Notes under the pieces: model-generated | What the model was told of the DNA's origin: nothing | What the model saw: the letters and a program-made list of their open reading frames with translations, nothing else | The model's database searches: none | DNA from: Fasciolopsis buskii | Lineage: Eukaryota; Platyhelminthes; Trematoda; Plagiorchiida; Fasciolidae | Direction: 5' to 3' | Assembly: GCA_008360955.1 (NCBI GenBank) | Contig: LUCM01004968.1 | Location: 1 to 64,000, forward strand | Length of the DNA: 64,000 nucleotides | Made by a program: the position numbers and the translations under genes | Shown here: piece after piece, positions 46,851 through 59,918 of the stretch | How the letters are laid out: each line of letters opens with the position of its first letter | Position numbering within the stretch: the stretch's first letter is position 1

Positions 46851-47739
46851 CCCTGGACGCAATTAATTGAAAATCAATCCATTTTGGCTGCACTGGAGAA
46901 CAAAAATGGAAAAAGACAGGTCCGACAAAAGGAGAGCATGGCGGGGAAATCTTTTGTGTTGCTTAAGTAGGCTAATGATGATACCAATGTCCCTTCTAGC
47001 CCTAATATTCTGAAGTGATACATGTCCGGAAAGCGCAAAGTTTCATATCCAAGTAATTCCTAAATCAAGTATAAATGTGTTTAATCCGGCGATAGTTCGA
47101 TGTAACCACAGATCGTCGTCCTGGATTTGGAATCTCAGTCACACAACTGCTGTTACTTGCAAAGAGCTGCATCGGGCAATGGGAACCAACAGCGAGGTGG
47201 CTAGTGATACTGAAAGTGTGGGATTTGGTACATTAATTTAGAATTCACAAACGAACGTACCATCAGCAAATGGAAGTGATATCAAATTAGGTTTGTCAAC
47301 TGAAATATGAAGAGAACGTCGGCAGTAGTAGCTAAACGTAAGTGTAGACATTAAAATTTAGTAATAGTAACGGCATTCTGTGACAGACATGTGCAAGATA
47401 AAATCAAATTTGTACAGGAACGTAGAAGAGAAAACGCAGATAACAGAAATCAATAGCCGCAAGGGATGAGTGCAAAATTGGATTACTCAGGAGATATACT
47501 GGAAGATAAAATCAGATTCTGCAAGGGAAAATTATGCGAGTTAGAAATGAAAACTGAAAAATCGTTTCACAAGGTTACTTAGCGTTTCCGGGGGCCTTTT
47601 GTGAGCAGCAGACAACGGGCCATTTGGCCTTTAATTGTGCTGAATATGCTTATGGCTGGCGCAAAGCTTGACCAGAGCTCAGTTTCTGGTGTCAAAATAC
47701 GGCTGCAGTCCCTAAACGTTATGAATGCCACGTACTGGA

Positions 47740-48250
47740 CGGAAAGTTAAGCTGAGGAGACGAAGAGCAGCAAGAATGTGATAACTAGCACGTCGCGCAA
47801 AGCGGACAATATAATCGCATCTAGCCACAGTAAAGGGCCAAAGAGAGGACGAATAAGGCGGCGGAATGCAGTCAGGAATGTCAAGCTATTAGTTGGAAGG
47901 GATTTTATGAAGCATGTTACACAAAGAGAATATGGAACTCCCAAGATTGTTAACTGTATTCATGTGAGAATAACGGAAAGCTGCAGCGGACGTTGCTATG
48001 GAAACGAAAACTTTTTTGCAAGAATGTCATTTATGCAGTCATTTCTGTCCCAGTTTTTGATCACCGTCGGCGGTGCGGGGATTGGAATAGAAGAGAGAAG
48101 GCACACAGGCAGTTCTAGCAGCAGTACAAACTGTGCTTTCGCCCAGTCGTAAAGTGTCATCTAATTAGGGACATTCAAGGCGATTGGCGGCGTAGTCTGG
48201 GTTAAACTGCGGCTTGTTGGCGGGCCTGATCACGGAAGTTGAACTAGTAG
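47740..48250 (-). repeat. Diverged repeat, paired with 57.9-58.4 kb
   Basis: The 17-mer ATATGGAACTCCCAAGA occurs at 47,930 here and at 58,112 there. The next shared word, CGGAAAGCTG, follows 44 bp later in both. Upstream, a shared TTAAGCTGAGGAG lies about 185 and 192 bp before. Downstream, a TTTTTGATC-type match continues the colinearity. At the other locus the repeat begins with the 976-family left end, so this is probably an old member of that family whose left end has decayed. Confidence 0.6.
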
Positions 48251-49479
48251 GAGTACTATGGCCCTAAATATTTAACATTGTGGGATAGAGAAAATGGTTT
48301 GCTATATTTAGAGAAGGACCCCAGAACAGCATGCCTATTATGTGTATCATCTATACACCAAGCGGATTTAGATGGTATAAATGGGTCTGAAACACAGTAA
48401 CTTACTAAAAGCGACAGCTCTAAGATATATAATAGGAGAGTGACAATAAAAATGGTTGTATCGGGCTTAGAATTAGGAAATGACGACTCAGAGGGACGGA
48501 TGAAGAAGCAATGAGCAAAGTTTGGTTGAGCCAACAAGGATGAGACTAGGAAGTGGAGCAAGTCGTCAACAGCGGGTTCCAGTCAAAATTGCAGAATCAA
48601 GCCGTTATGTAGTAGGGACTTGAAGTTGTTCTTTGGAGACATCAGAAGTGTGAATAATTTTTGCCGGATTCTCTTTACTTCAGTGGAACTCAGCCTATTG
48701 AGATGATTAACAAGGAAGAAAACTGTGAAGAGCAGGTAAACGGTAGCGGGGGCGAAGCCTAATGGAGTCAGCGACCGAGTCGCTGGGGGTTTCGGCTATA
48801 AGTCAAAGGGACGTTCCAAATGAAATACGCAATTGGGCATATATAGTTGCACAGAAAACTTCTCAAATATACAACCGTAATCGAATAAGAGTTCATTGAG
48901 AGCTGCGGTAGATTAACATGTGGATAAGTGCAAAAGAACATTGAGCGTAGGAGGATTGTGGTTGTGCTCTGCGTTTGTTTGGCTGAGGTTGGGATAGGGT
49001 TATATTGAAACTGACGACTTGAGAAGGATCAGAAATATATGAAGGCAGCTAAGAAGAATGTTGATACTCACAATACCAGCCGCGGAAGAGATTCCAAATC
49101 GGCAGTCACCTTTCATCAGCAGCGTTTCGCTACCTATGTTGCGCATCTCGCATTCCGCCATGTGCACGTAGTAAGTCCTTTGGGCCGTCGATCAGGTGGG
49201 CCAGTCTCTTTATTTGGCAAGGTTATTAAATGATGTGGATAAAAATAAAATGGATATTTTTGGAAATAAAAGGTTCATAAAATCGGGAAATGAGAAGTTT
49301 GGGAGAATCTGGTTGCTGAATATATAGTCTAGTGATGGGCACACTGGACAGCCCACTCACAGCAAAAAGGGACGAACATTAGGGGAACAGCTGGTTGTAA
49401 CAAGTGGGGACGGAGGAACCAGACAGGAATTGTATAAAACCGTATTTTTATTGGATCAGTAAGGTTTATTTTGAATAGC
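48251..49479. other. No gene recognised
   Basis: Minus frame 48,256-48,561 and plus frame 49,039-49,233 have no recognised motif. The stretch is purine-rich and AT-leaning, with no clear repeat boundary. Confidence 0.3.
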
Positions 49480-50500
49480 TTTGATTCATTAAATTTTAGC
49501 TGGGTCCAATGAGGAGACGTTGGAGAAATTGCAGGGAATTGCTGAAAACTTGTTGCGGAACAGAACAGGGCCGGCGCAATTTCCGGTGCAAGGAAGCTGC
49601 TAAAAGCAGCAGGCTGTTGTCAAACCGGCGAATCAAAATAAACTTTCATGAGAAATTGCAAGTCTAAACGTTGGAGAGAAGAACAATGGGATGTATGCAG
49701 AACGTGAATTCACATAATATCCCAGTTACATTTTTCACGTAAGCTCTTTTTGGAATGTGTGGGTCGAAGGAAATTTAGGAAGGAGCAAGGGGACATCAGC
49801 GCAAAAATGTACGTTGACAATGGATTAGAGGACTGTCTCCTGCAACAATGTTTGTGAGTGGACCTGTCCGACTGGTGGTCACGCAACCTGAAAATCGTCG
49901 TTAGGGAGTGAATGTATGGGGTTCACTCCGCCAAACTAGCTGCGCTCGTACACAGCTGCGGCCAAGCTGCCCGCCCGATGCGCGTAGGCCAAGAGATGGA
50001 TCCTGCCGTGTCCCCCGCTACTGCGATAACCTTCGTGTGAACGGGAGGTGAAGAAGGGAATGCGGATGTTATATGGGTGGGACGAGCCATACATTAGGTT
50101 TCCCGGATTGGATAACCCAAGGATGGCAGCAGTGGTTAGAGCATGAAGTAATTGTTTATATCAGAGCAAAATTGGATGGTTTAGCAAACGAACGGTCGGC
50201 GGTCTGATTTTGCTTCCAGATCCGGATTAGAAACCGGAAAGCCGTTCGAGCTTCCCAGAAAAGGAAATTAGGACGATTCGTAGTATAGCCGAAGGATACC
50301 AAGGTGATCGCTGTTTCCTCCTGCAAAACCGGTTATTTGGGTGTGTATGCACAGAGGCACAGACCCGTCCATTGTGTTGATCATCTACGCAACTGAATAA
50401 AATGAAAGCAAACCAATAGTCTGGGGGACGGGCTGTGAACAGCGGAAGTAGGCATAATTTTGGAGAGAGGTAGGATAGACGATGCACTTCGGACTGACTA
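49480..50500 (-). repeat. Diverged repeat, copy 2 (partner at 0.6-1.64 kb)
   Basis: This block is colinear with 590-1,640, as described for that copy. It lies directly left of the minus-strand RT at 50.6-51.5 kb, which makes the 3' region of a LINE the simplest explanation for the repeat. The minus frame 50,227-50,487 is open in this copy but not matched by a clean frame in the partner. Confidence 0.6.
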
Positions 50501-50599
50501 TATAAATGGAATCGAATCTGAGAGATCGGAGATGGTAAGGAACGGATGCATGGTGGACGGAATCTGTCAGGATGGGAAAAAGCTGTAACAAAACATAAG

Positions 50600-52400
50600 G
50601 GGATTTAAAACAAAGAAAGATAAAACACGGGAATTACCAAAAACGACAAGCGGGTTTTGAAGAGAATTGATGGAAAAGGAATTCTACATTAACATAAAGT
50701 TTCGTCTGAATAGGGTGGTTCAGATTCTTCAAGACAAATATGATGTCACTAAGTGAATGTCGACATTGCAGAAACGAATTTGCTAACCTATAATATTTGA
50801 ACTTCATTAGCAGTCGATCGTGGGACACACGGTCAAACGCTTTGGTCACGTCAAGAAAGATTATTGTAATAGCCCTTCCCCTATCAGCGTTTAGACTAAC
50901 CCAACAAACAATTCAAATTGGTACGCTGTAGGAGATCTGTACTTACGAAAACCTTGCCGCGATTCAATAATTAAGTTGTTGATCGTGGAAAAGCCAAACA
51001 GCCGTTCCTTCAAGATCTTTTCCATGAGTATGTGCTCTGCTATACGTTATTTCTGTAGATGTTACATCGGACCCGCTTTGAAGAAGGTCAATGATGTTTA
51101 CTTTTTCCAGAGAAGAAATGCCCCAGTTGACCTGCAGGTAATAAACAGGTTTAACAATAAAAGTGCCAATTCTGATTCGCCGAAGCGAAATATTTCAGGG
51201 ACACGGTCTGAGCCGGGTCGATTCGTCGCTGTGACGAGCGCTTTGGCTTACTTTATTTCTTCCGTATTAAACGCGACGGGTGGTAGCATTTGGTTAGTTA
51301 GCCCAGGGCTGATGGAAAAATGTGTGGTGCGGTCGCCAATAAGAGTGGAGAAGTATGAGTTAGTAGCATCGATTTTCTTGGGATCATCGAGCCGCTGGAT
51401 GTTGTGTATGATACACATGGGGTACTGATTTTATCGAGAACAGTGCAGGAACGCAAAGGTCTGACCATATGCGGGCCGGGATTCGGTTGCCAAAGAGTGG
51501 TTTACCGAGGTTCAAAAATTGGTTCCGATGATGATGCAAAGTGGTCCTGTTGACTTTGATTCAATGTGCATGTAGATGTTTCGCAATATGAGCATCTTTT
51601 CTTATTTATAAACTTTGCTTGCCCGCATTGCTTGGAGTTGAGCGCTGCATGGCATAACATTGTCAGTAATGGAACAAGGGTTCGATATAAAATATCGGCA
51701 GCTTCCTGTGAGTCAGAGAGGAAATCAAACCGGTTACGGTCCCAGAAAGCGGCAGTCATTCCAACCCAGTTTGCTGACTTTTAAGAGACGGTCATGACTG
51801 GCTAGTGGTTGCTAATGTTTGGTGTCTATGACGAACACAAAGAAGGCAGGACCTGATACTTTGGTCACTATCCGGAAGATTATCTAGGACGGAGAAATCA
51901 ACATTGCGGAGACCGCAAGTGAAAACTGGAGTGAGGATTCTGTATCCTACGGTGGGGTTAGACTCAGGGTATTTCCATTCCATTACGTTGGTTACAGGAA
52001 CAAATTTTAGTAGTTCCGGAGGGCGGTCTTCGTGGACTGGCAGGCTTTGGGTGCATTGAAATCTCTTGCTATAAGCCCCACTTCCGCGTGGATGGATTCA
52101 TTTCAGTCAAACAACTTGGTGATATGAGATCAATAGAGTTCGTTAAATTCGTCCAAGATACACTAGAGAGTTTAAAGTAAGCACAGGGGCCACGGAAGGT
52201 CGGGCAAGATGTCTGACATTGGACGATGGCTGGTGGAAGTGGATAATTCAGGCTTAAAGTAAGCCAGGCAACCAACCCCCACCGGTCGGTTCTGCGCGTT
52301 ACAGAGCAGTGGTAATCAATCAATAGTACTTGGTTTGACTTTGCCTATTCTGACAACTAAACATGAATGTGCGTAATGATATCATGGGATTGATTCTATA
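50600..52400 (-). pseudogene. CR1-like LINE endonuclease and RT remnant, minus strand
   Basis: RT motif A reads FLDVTKAFDRVSHDRLLMKF at about 50.80-50.87 kb. Upstream on the minus strand, at about 52,050-52,070, the endonuclease box reads ARDFNAPKAC, where the family has GDFNAP, so the Gly is changed but the Asp/Asn pair is kept. The 51-51.5 kb interval between them is the linker and RT start. Many stops and frameshifts are present. The wording KAFDRVSHDRLL differs from the 13.7-kb copy (KAFDGVSYRKLL), so it may be a different subfamily. Confidence 0.7.
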
Positions 52401-54250
52401 CAGAACGTCTCGGTGAGCCAATTTTCTTAAGAGAGGTCACACTTTGATTATTGGCAGAGACTTTGGAAGTGCGATCAGAGTTGAATGGTTTAGTAGGAAG
52501 GCCAACGGCCGAAAATGAAAAGCCAAAGTACAACAAGGATGAGGCGATGGATTTACAGTTGAGGCGCTGGTCTTAGAGGAAACAATGCAAGGGAAATTTG
52601 GAATCGTTGGAGGCTGGACACTCTTGTGGAGGAATGGTGAGTGGAGTGATTGTGTGTGGGAAATTAGAGAATTCTAAATAAGCATAGGTGGCACTGTTAA
52701 TAAATAAAGTGGGACCACGGAGCAAATTGTTACGGCCATGGGGGCAATGAGTCCCGAGGCCCTGGAATTGTCAGCGAGATAAGGAATATGTCGCGAAGGG
52801 GGGAAGCTACTTATGCCACTTATGGCTTAGTAAGCGTTCGCCAGTACAAATTTAAAAGGGAAAGGGTTATAACTGTCAGAGGTTGATGGGTCATCTTTGC
52901 GGTCATTGTCAGTGTTACCGCTGAAGCGGAAACGGCTGGTCTCTGGTGGTTGGCCTGTGGCAGCGCTGAAGTTTTGCGATACTGTATTACTATGTGGTTG
53001 TCCGCTTTGGTAGAGACAATCCGCTATGGCAGCTTTGGAGCAGACCTGTCGGAAGACCTAAGTCTAATGCAATGGAAGGCTGGTCCCAGGTACGTAGGTT
53101 CACCCGGTATTTGAATTCACAACGGCAGCAGGCTACAAGAACCATGAAAGGACAGGGCCAGTGCGGGGTACTTCTCAAGAAAATAAGGTTCCTGAAGGAG
53201 AAGATTGGTTATGAATGGTGGTGCATCCACGGCGAAGATTTTGAGGCATGCGGGTGGGTAGAATTTCACCAGCGTGGGTCAGAAATTGTTTATTGATTGG
53301 CTTAACGGCGGCTAGAACTAAAGAAGACCACTGAAAACGCGTTAGAGATGGCCGTTTAGCGGCCGGCAGACGTCTGAGCGTGTTGTACAAAACAGGGCAG
53401 CAGTTTTCAGTTTTGGTCTGGTGGTTACAGCATTGGTCAGAGTTGATATTGGATGGCCCAGGGAGATAGTAGTTGGACACGGCACATGAGAAGGGGTTTT
53501 GGTGGTAGATCTTTGGTTGACATGAGGCAGTGGTTAAGCGCTCATCGGGAATTCGCTGGACGGTGGTTGATATGCGAATGTTCTCTCTGGGTGATTTTCC
53601 AGTGAATTGCCTAAACTGACTCCGTTATGTGTAGCGAATAGAGTCATTTGCAGAGGTAGAGGCCATTTGTGTTGTAATATGACCCAAGAAGCACCAAACT
53701 TGGATGAATTTCAAATGTAGTTGGAGTTTTGACAGCGCTCAGCTGCCTTAAACGAGTGGCTTGCAACGCCACTTGCTGAGATCACAGCAGACCTAGGCGA
53801 GTGTTCAGTTGAAGACTAGATGGAATGTGCGCTTCTGGGTGTGAGTTAATATGCTTTAACCCATGGACCAATGAAGATGAGAGCCATGTGGGAAGACCCT
53901 TTTTGTAGGTCGGGCAGTGGTTGATATCAAAGCAGCAAGATGGAACCAGAGAAGTGGATACATTGAGGGTGATCTGCATTAGGTTACTTTTTATGCTGCG
54001 TGAAGTTTATGCCATAAAGTGGGCCAGTGGGTTGGTATTATTATTTAGTGGTTCAGTCTTCAGTTTGGTGAGTTTACCGGGATCGACTAGGTGGTGATGC
54101 GGGATACTGCGATTTTTGGCACTCTCTCCCTACTTTAAGAAGTGAAATCAACCGAAGAAGGCGTGAGGTGATGGCGTTTGCTGGGCCGCTGGGGTGAGTA
54201 CGAAGGGGTAAACGCACCAAAAGAAATTGTTCCTTTGTGTGCAGCAGTCA
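52401..54250. other. Purine-rich block, possibly decayed LINE ORF1
   Basis: This is to the right of the endonuclease remnant on the minus strand, where ORF1 would lie. Minus frames 52,990-53,178 and 53,175-53,480 are open, but I could not match the conserved NVIVF-type segment, so the assignment rests on position and composition only. Composition flips to pyrimidine-rich near 54.3 kb. Confidence 0.3.
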
Positions 54251-54899
54251 TTCCAGCCTCTAGTGAAGGCGACATATTCAATGGGCTCCAAAATAAACGG
54301 TGAAAGTTTGTTGCTTAAGAAATACTCGAATTTCGACTTGCTTCTGCATGGATGAAGGTCCTGCAGTCAAGGAATTCCATATTCTTGAATGGCGTAACTC
54401 GGGCAATTATGTGAGACCCGCTGATAAAAGGTGGTGGAGCTGCAGCAGACCATTCCTAACCTTGTCCCTGCCTTACCTATCTCACGCGCCAGAAGCTAAA
54501 CGGAAGCTAATACTGTCGCACCATGCTCGTAGAAAGGATTCCTCACAGCTACTGTTAACATGAATGACTCTCAGTTGTCTCTAAAGCAAAAAATGCTATG
54601 AACTTTTAGTGCTTCTGCCAAAAACAGAGCGATCACTTCCTTAATACTCACCTCTTATTTGGTTTTACTTGCTTTATTCGATTAACTGGTGTAAGGGACA
54701 TGAAGCTCTTAAGGATGATAATCTTAGAGGTTACTAGGAACATATAAGCATAATACACCTGAACCCTCCCCTAAAACTCTGTGAGCTGCAGGTCTCAAAT
54801 AGCTGAAAGTACATGGCTAGCCAACTCTTCATCGTAATGGGTTCAAGCTCCATCTTCACTTCACATTCCCACGGCATTCTCTGCTAGTGGATTCTCACG

Positions 54900-55880
54900 A
54901 TCGTACGTTGCTGGATTTCATCCCTTACAGTGTAATCTTGGGTGTGCCAACGTTGGCATAGCCAAAAGAGCTTAGAAGCTTCAACGACGCAAATGAACTC
55001 TGTTCACTTCACAGCAACTTCAGTCTACGGCCCCGTTTTCTGCCAGTTAGTTCCAAGTGACATTCACCATCTGCCACCACCAACCTGTTTACCCATCCTC
55101 ATACGTTCGAACACTTATTTTCTCGTCCGCCTATCATAGCTGCAGCCTGGGACACTCCAGACTGCCTGTTTCGCACTACTCTCAGCAAGGGTAATGTCTC
55201 TTTTGCTGCCGGTGATTTTGATCCCTGTGCATCTTCGATCTCACGTTTTATTTGTCTCTAACCAATGAAATCCGGGCACCTTGACAATGCCAGCACTGCT
55301 CTACACAGTCCACTCTCCTGTGCTAAAATCCAGTGTCTCCACCATAACTGCTCTTTTGCTGTTTGGATATGCAATCCTACCTTCTCCTGCATTGTGTATC
55401 GATACCGATGTAAACATACTATTAGAACCTGCTCTATGTTATTCTTTCAAGAAACCTGTTTAATTCATGCAGGGGCAGAGCCCACATCAAGGCCACGCAG
55501 CGTGGGTTCCGCAAAAAGCGTCAGTTCCAGGACCTCAGGCGTTCACTAATGTCCCGCCTAATATCCAACGACTGTCGAAACCCACACAAAGTCGCCCTCA
55601 AAAACCACAGAATGAACTTCAGCACATATTCCATACTCACAGTTCTGATAAACTCACGGCTATTCTACAATCCGATTTTTGGTCTCACAGTCGAAAGGTC
55701 GAACAAAACTTGCGTAGGCAATGGCCAGCATTAGAAGCAGCCAGCCTTTTTCGCCCATGCCGTGTGCAGCTTCGTCTTTCTATCCTCCCGGATGATCCCG
55801 AAATCTGTCTTCACCTTTCCAAAAGATGCGCAAGTTATCGCTCTGAGGATTTATAATCCAAAAGTTTGCATCATTCGCAC
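54900..55880 (+). pseudogene. Possible LINE endonuclease and linker remnant, plus strand
   Basis: At about 55.2 kb the plus strand reads AAGDFDPCASSISRF, similar to the GDF(N/D) box of the other LINEs. Further right a frame reads RGFRKKRQFQDLRRSLMSRL, comparable to the basic linker between endonuclease and RT. The block is pyrimidine-rich, as plus-strand LINEs are here. It ends abruptly at about 55,885, where a 976-family left end begins. The evidence is thin. Confidence 0.35.
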
Positions 55881-55884
55881 AATA

Positions 55885-55990
55885 ATTTTAACATATTTCT
55901 CGAGGGCTGACAAAAACTGTGCAAGCTGCATGATCATAAGCACGACGGATTTAACAGCGTAAAAATGATTGTTCAGTTGTTAAATACAAA
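55885..55990 (-). repeat. Old copy of the 976-bp family (left end)
   Basis: ACATATTTCTCGAGGGCTGA is followed by CAAGCTGCATGATCATAAGC, lining up with ATATTTCTCGG and GTTGCATGATCAA of the young copies. The preceding bases CACAATAATTTTA are again AAT-rich. Only about 100 bp can be followed. Confidence 0.5.
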
Positions 55991-56089
55991 GCAATTTTGA
56001 AAGAGAAACTAATGCATGGCACCATGGTTTCATAAGTGGGCAGTCATAATTAGTGATCCACAATGACGCGAGAGTTTCAGTAACAAAGT

Positions 56090-57000
56090 CAGTCATCCAG
56101 CCCCGGCCGCCTGAGCCGCTGACATTCCTTTAGCACCAGTCCGATTAACAGCTTCGAATGCAAAATGAAGATCATGAAAACAGCAGAAAACAGGAAAACA
56201 GGAAAATAATTTAAGGATAATTTTGGAGTAAGGAAAATGTCATTTGGAATCAGAGAGAACATATCACTAAGCGGTGTGTGGAGACTCAAATGGATCGACG
56301 TCTTTTGTTTGGCATAGTCAACATAAATTAATAAGGAATGGTACAGAATTGAATCTCTTATGCAACCTTCGAATATGCCCCGGTTCTTTAATCAAGGCGA
56401 ACAAAATAAGATAAATATAAAAAGAGCTTTGGATGCTCCACAAACGAGCAGTTGGCCAAACGCTTTTAGAGGCAATCTGGAGGACAAATAAAGTGGCGGG
56501 ACAAAATTGCACAAACGCCATATTCTTTGGGCTCTCAACAGTTTCTGCCAATTTTGTCTACTTTGCTGTTAGTTAACCAAAACGCCTGGCAGAACCGAGC
56601 AACGGAGTAAACCGCTGCGGCCGCAGACTAGCAAGAATAAGTAGTGCAATGTGCGGATTCGTAATTCGCGCAGCATTTTAACCCATTTATACTCCTGCTG
56701 GTTAACCGAGGAAAGGAATCTGGTTTAGGCAACTTGATGCGTGGGGTCCCTCAGGGTGTTCAAAAGATAGCGAATTCTTAGGCGTGGGGTATTTTCGAGG
56801 CGCTTGGAAACCAAAGCCTTTTTGATGCGGGTTGGGCGATGAATCCGGATAAGGCAGTAAACAAATGGGCCTCGACGACGGCCCTCGCAACGAACACGCC
56901 AGTAAGGAATTTTTGCAACGGGGTGAATTCCGACACGCAATGCAGCAAATAACCTGTGAGGGAAGGGGAGAGAGTAGGTGCAGTGTGGAAACCTTACAGC
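56090..57000 (-). pseudogene. CR1-like LINE reverse transcriptase remnant, minus strand
   Basis: The thumb-like segment FILHSKLLIGLVLKECQRL at about 56.10-56.17 kb matches IQVAKARRLIGLVHKTFRNQ of the 13-kb element. To the right, at about 56.31-56.38 kb, a second frame reads EGCIRDSILYHSLLIYVDYA, matching GAIQGSVLGPLLFLLYI. The catalytic box between them is not recognisable and the distance is too short, so an internal deletion is likely. Confidence 0.55.
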
Positions 57001-57855
57001 CAATGGAATTTAGTGGATCTACTCATTTCCCGTTGAGGCACAGAACCAAGCTGCCAAGTGTAGTGTCGAATTTATTATTGTGAGGGCCAGTACTAAAAGC
57101 TGTACCATAACGGGGTGCACTGAGGTGATTATGACCGGGTGGTGGAACATCATCCGATTGGCGGGTTCCTGACTTGAATGGAAGTTAGGCGGTTGCGCTG
57201 TAGGAAAGGCGCATGTTTGGAGAGCCTAAGCACAGCGCAATTTTTCATCCTTAGTCTTGACTACGAAGGGCCGAAGGGTTGAATTTGACCTGGGCGAGGC
57301 AGGAGTTTGTGTGGAAAAGGGAAGGGATAAAGTCAGGTTGAAGGAAAATAGAGGGGGGTCAGATATCTAGCTGCCCCGGTTGGAACATCAAACAAATAAG
57401 CCGGGTTGATGAAATTCATAAAACAGGTTGAATATTGGGCCAAAGCACCTCAGGTTGCAAAAGTGGCGGGGGAAAGTGTCAGAGTCAGCGGTGTAAAAAG
57501 GGCACGGCCGCAGACAGAATACCCCAAAGGCAGGTGAAAATATATGATACGGAATAGTTGCGTTATTGGCTGGGACGAGGCCAAGAGTGAGAGAGTGGAT
57601 GGTGCTCTGGACCTAGGACGCAGAGCTGAAAGCGAAGGACATAGGAAGATGAAAGAAGATCAAAAACCTATGCGGCCCGACTATGTCAGTGGACATATCA
57701 AAACAAGTGACATGCTCGTATATATATATACCGATTCCGTTTGTTTTCATTTCAGACGTTTGCAGTCCACTTTTGATTTCACTTGTTTCATCCTTCTCAT
57801 GTCCGGATATTCGCTCGTCGGTACATATCAGGTCATTATTAATAATAATAAAATA
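57001..57855. other. No gene recognised
   Basis: This is purine-rich DNA continuing to the right of the RT remnant. Plus frame 57,544-57,918 (124 codons) runs through the boundary of a repeat copy and has no motif, so it is probably chance. A short TATATATATATA run sits at about 57,719. Confidence 0.3.
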
Positions 57856-58480
57856 TATTTCTGGATTTTCGAGAGGCACGCGCAGGTCAAGATTAAAATT
57901 TTGCAAGGATTAGGATGAAACTTTAAGCTGAGGAGTTGACAAGAATTACCAATGCGGTAGTTGGATGGAAGTGGCGAAAACTAGGCGGAACTTCGTTCAA
58001 AGTGGATAAGACCCGTCTTTGACAACAACCAACGGCCGAACAAATGCTGAAGGCAGAGGAACGCTGTCAAGATTGTCTAAAACTATCTGAAGGAAATTTA
58101 TGAAACTTCGGATATGGAACTCCCAAGAATAGTGATTATATTTACTCACGGATGGCGGAAAGCTGTACCGTGAGGTGCATCAGATAAGAAAATTTTTGTG
58201 TGACAATATACCTTAAATATACTAGACGAGAATGTCCTCTATGCTGCCATTTTTGTCGCAGCTTTTGATCTTAGTGAGCAGTAAGGGTGGGGAATATGAG
58301 GTGCGCAGGCTGTTCCGGAGGCAGTAGTAATCGCGGTTTCACCCAATTGCAAAGATATGGTTGACCGGACCAGTACTCGAGCGCGATTTCTGGCTGACAG
58401 GTTCCTAGCTGGAGTGATAGGATAGCAGATTTGGAATTGCCATTACGAGGACGGAACCGGCAACAGCGCGTCTACTCCAG
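57856..58480 (-). repeat. Old copy of the 976-bp family
   Basis: It begins ATATTTCTGGATTTTCGAGAGGCACG, preceded by CATTATTAATAATAATAAA, the clearest AAT-rich tail in the window. CGAGAGGCA and a TTGCAAGG-type match continue alignment with the young copies for about 100 bp. From about 57.92 kb it is also colinear with 47.74-48.25 kb (17-mer at 58,112). It therefore links the two repeat sets into one family. Confidence 0.6.
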
Positions 58481-59700
58481 GTCCGAGATCTCAAGCGCAA
58501 AAGAGAAAAGTAGTCTGGCTTGGGTGCCCGCCTGGGGTTATGGCGATTATTAGGTCGAGCCAACATACCTGCAATGTAGTACTTCTATTCCGTGAAATGT
58601 GGCGGCAGGAAGTGAGCTATGGTGCCAGTTTTCGGGGTAGTTAAGGGTTTGGTGCTAACAAGAACGACCTATTCGGCCCTGCCAGTAAAGAGAACAAGAG
58701 GATATGAGGAGCGAGGGATACGAAGGCTGGAGGTGTTTAAAATCACGGAATGTGGTGACAGCATGGATCGGCCAAAAGGTATGTGAACATTTTCGTCAGC
58801 CCACATTGAAAGAAGCTCAAGAGTTAGTTGCCTAAGCCACTGGCGAAGAAGGTACATCCAATACAAGGGAGGTCAAAGAGTGCATTTGCGTGGACGTCGA
58901 AGAAAGTGAGGAAGCAAAAAGGTGAAGCTGAAGCCCACATGATAGTATCAGCAAAGACTTGGACATGAGCTAGAATTCTAACCCATGTTCATAAGCCGTG
59001 TCTAGTCCAATGCTAGCTCGTGCCAGGTGAATTAATGGCGGGATATCCAGTAAATTCGCCAACTGGGCATTAGACTGGGCTAAATTTGGGCACGACCTCA
59101 GGGGACTAGGGAATTTGTTGAAGTCTTAAGTTAGCAAGCGTGAAGAATTTCGCCATGATCGATAGTCAAGTTAGGGGTATTCGTACCGAGTGGTAGACAA
59201 TTCTGATCAGCTTTATTGTTAACTTCATTTTTTGACTATTAGAGTGTTGTCCTATAGAGGGGGTACTAGAGTATTTGGGCTATCGCTCCTTCGCGGCTAC
59301 CCACATCGCAGAAGGGGGTTTTTCCTAGGGAATCTCAACTGGAGCTTTTGGCTCACAGTTCATACTCACAAGATAATGCAGCGTTAACGCATCATGGGAA
59401 CTCGGAGCAGGCATATACTTATCACCACCCACCCTGGTGGAAACAGTGGATACCGTGGTCGTGATTATCCTGAGCGGTGACCGATGCGATATGGAATTTA
59501 TTGTGATTGTGCTATTCGTTGGCGTTTTTTGGGCGAGAACGATTAGGTTTCCCAACAAAAGCCTTTGTTTCTAACAGGAACCTGTCCCCGAGGCAGTGGA
59601 GCACCGCAGAGTAGAACCCTATTTACTAGAATCAAATAATCTTGCACAAATATGCGCGTCCTTTGACTGGCTGCGCTACAATTCTGTGTCATCCTAGTTC
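58481..59700. other. No gene recognised; orientation flip near 59.3-59.6 kb
   Basis: Purine-rich to about 59.3 kb, then pyrimidine-rich as the plus-strand LINE begins. No motif is seen in minus frames 58,669-58,866 and 59,325-59,558. Confidence 0.3.
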
Positions 59701-59918
59701 GTTATTTTGTTTTTGGATATTCGGTTCAATCATGTTCTACGTTCGACACTAAAATCGCTTGAAATTACTTATTCAAAAACTGTATCGTTTCCCAACATAT
59801 ATTGGAATCCCGCTTTTCTGCACCTAAAAGAGCTTTTAATCGATCTAAAAGAGGCAATCCTGCTGGCTGACAGGCACCCCCTAAATGCACCCTTCCAGCC
59901 AAGATTTCCATTCCGGCT

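Noticed and set aside
50976..51428. 150-codon plus frame
   Set aside because: It is antisense to the minus-strand LINE reverse transcriptase/linker block at 50.6-52.4 kb and has no recognisable domain.
57719..57732. TATATATA run as a promoter
   Set aside because: Short AT runs occur in several places (also about 20.18 and 41.74 kb) without a supported gene downstream.
57544..57918. 124-codon plus frame
   Set aside because: It crosses the left boundary of a repeat copy and an AAT-rich tail and has no motif, so it is most likely chance.
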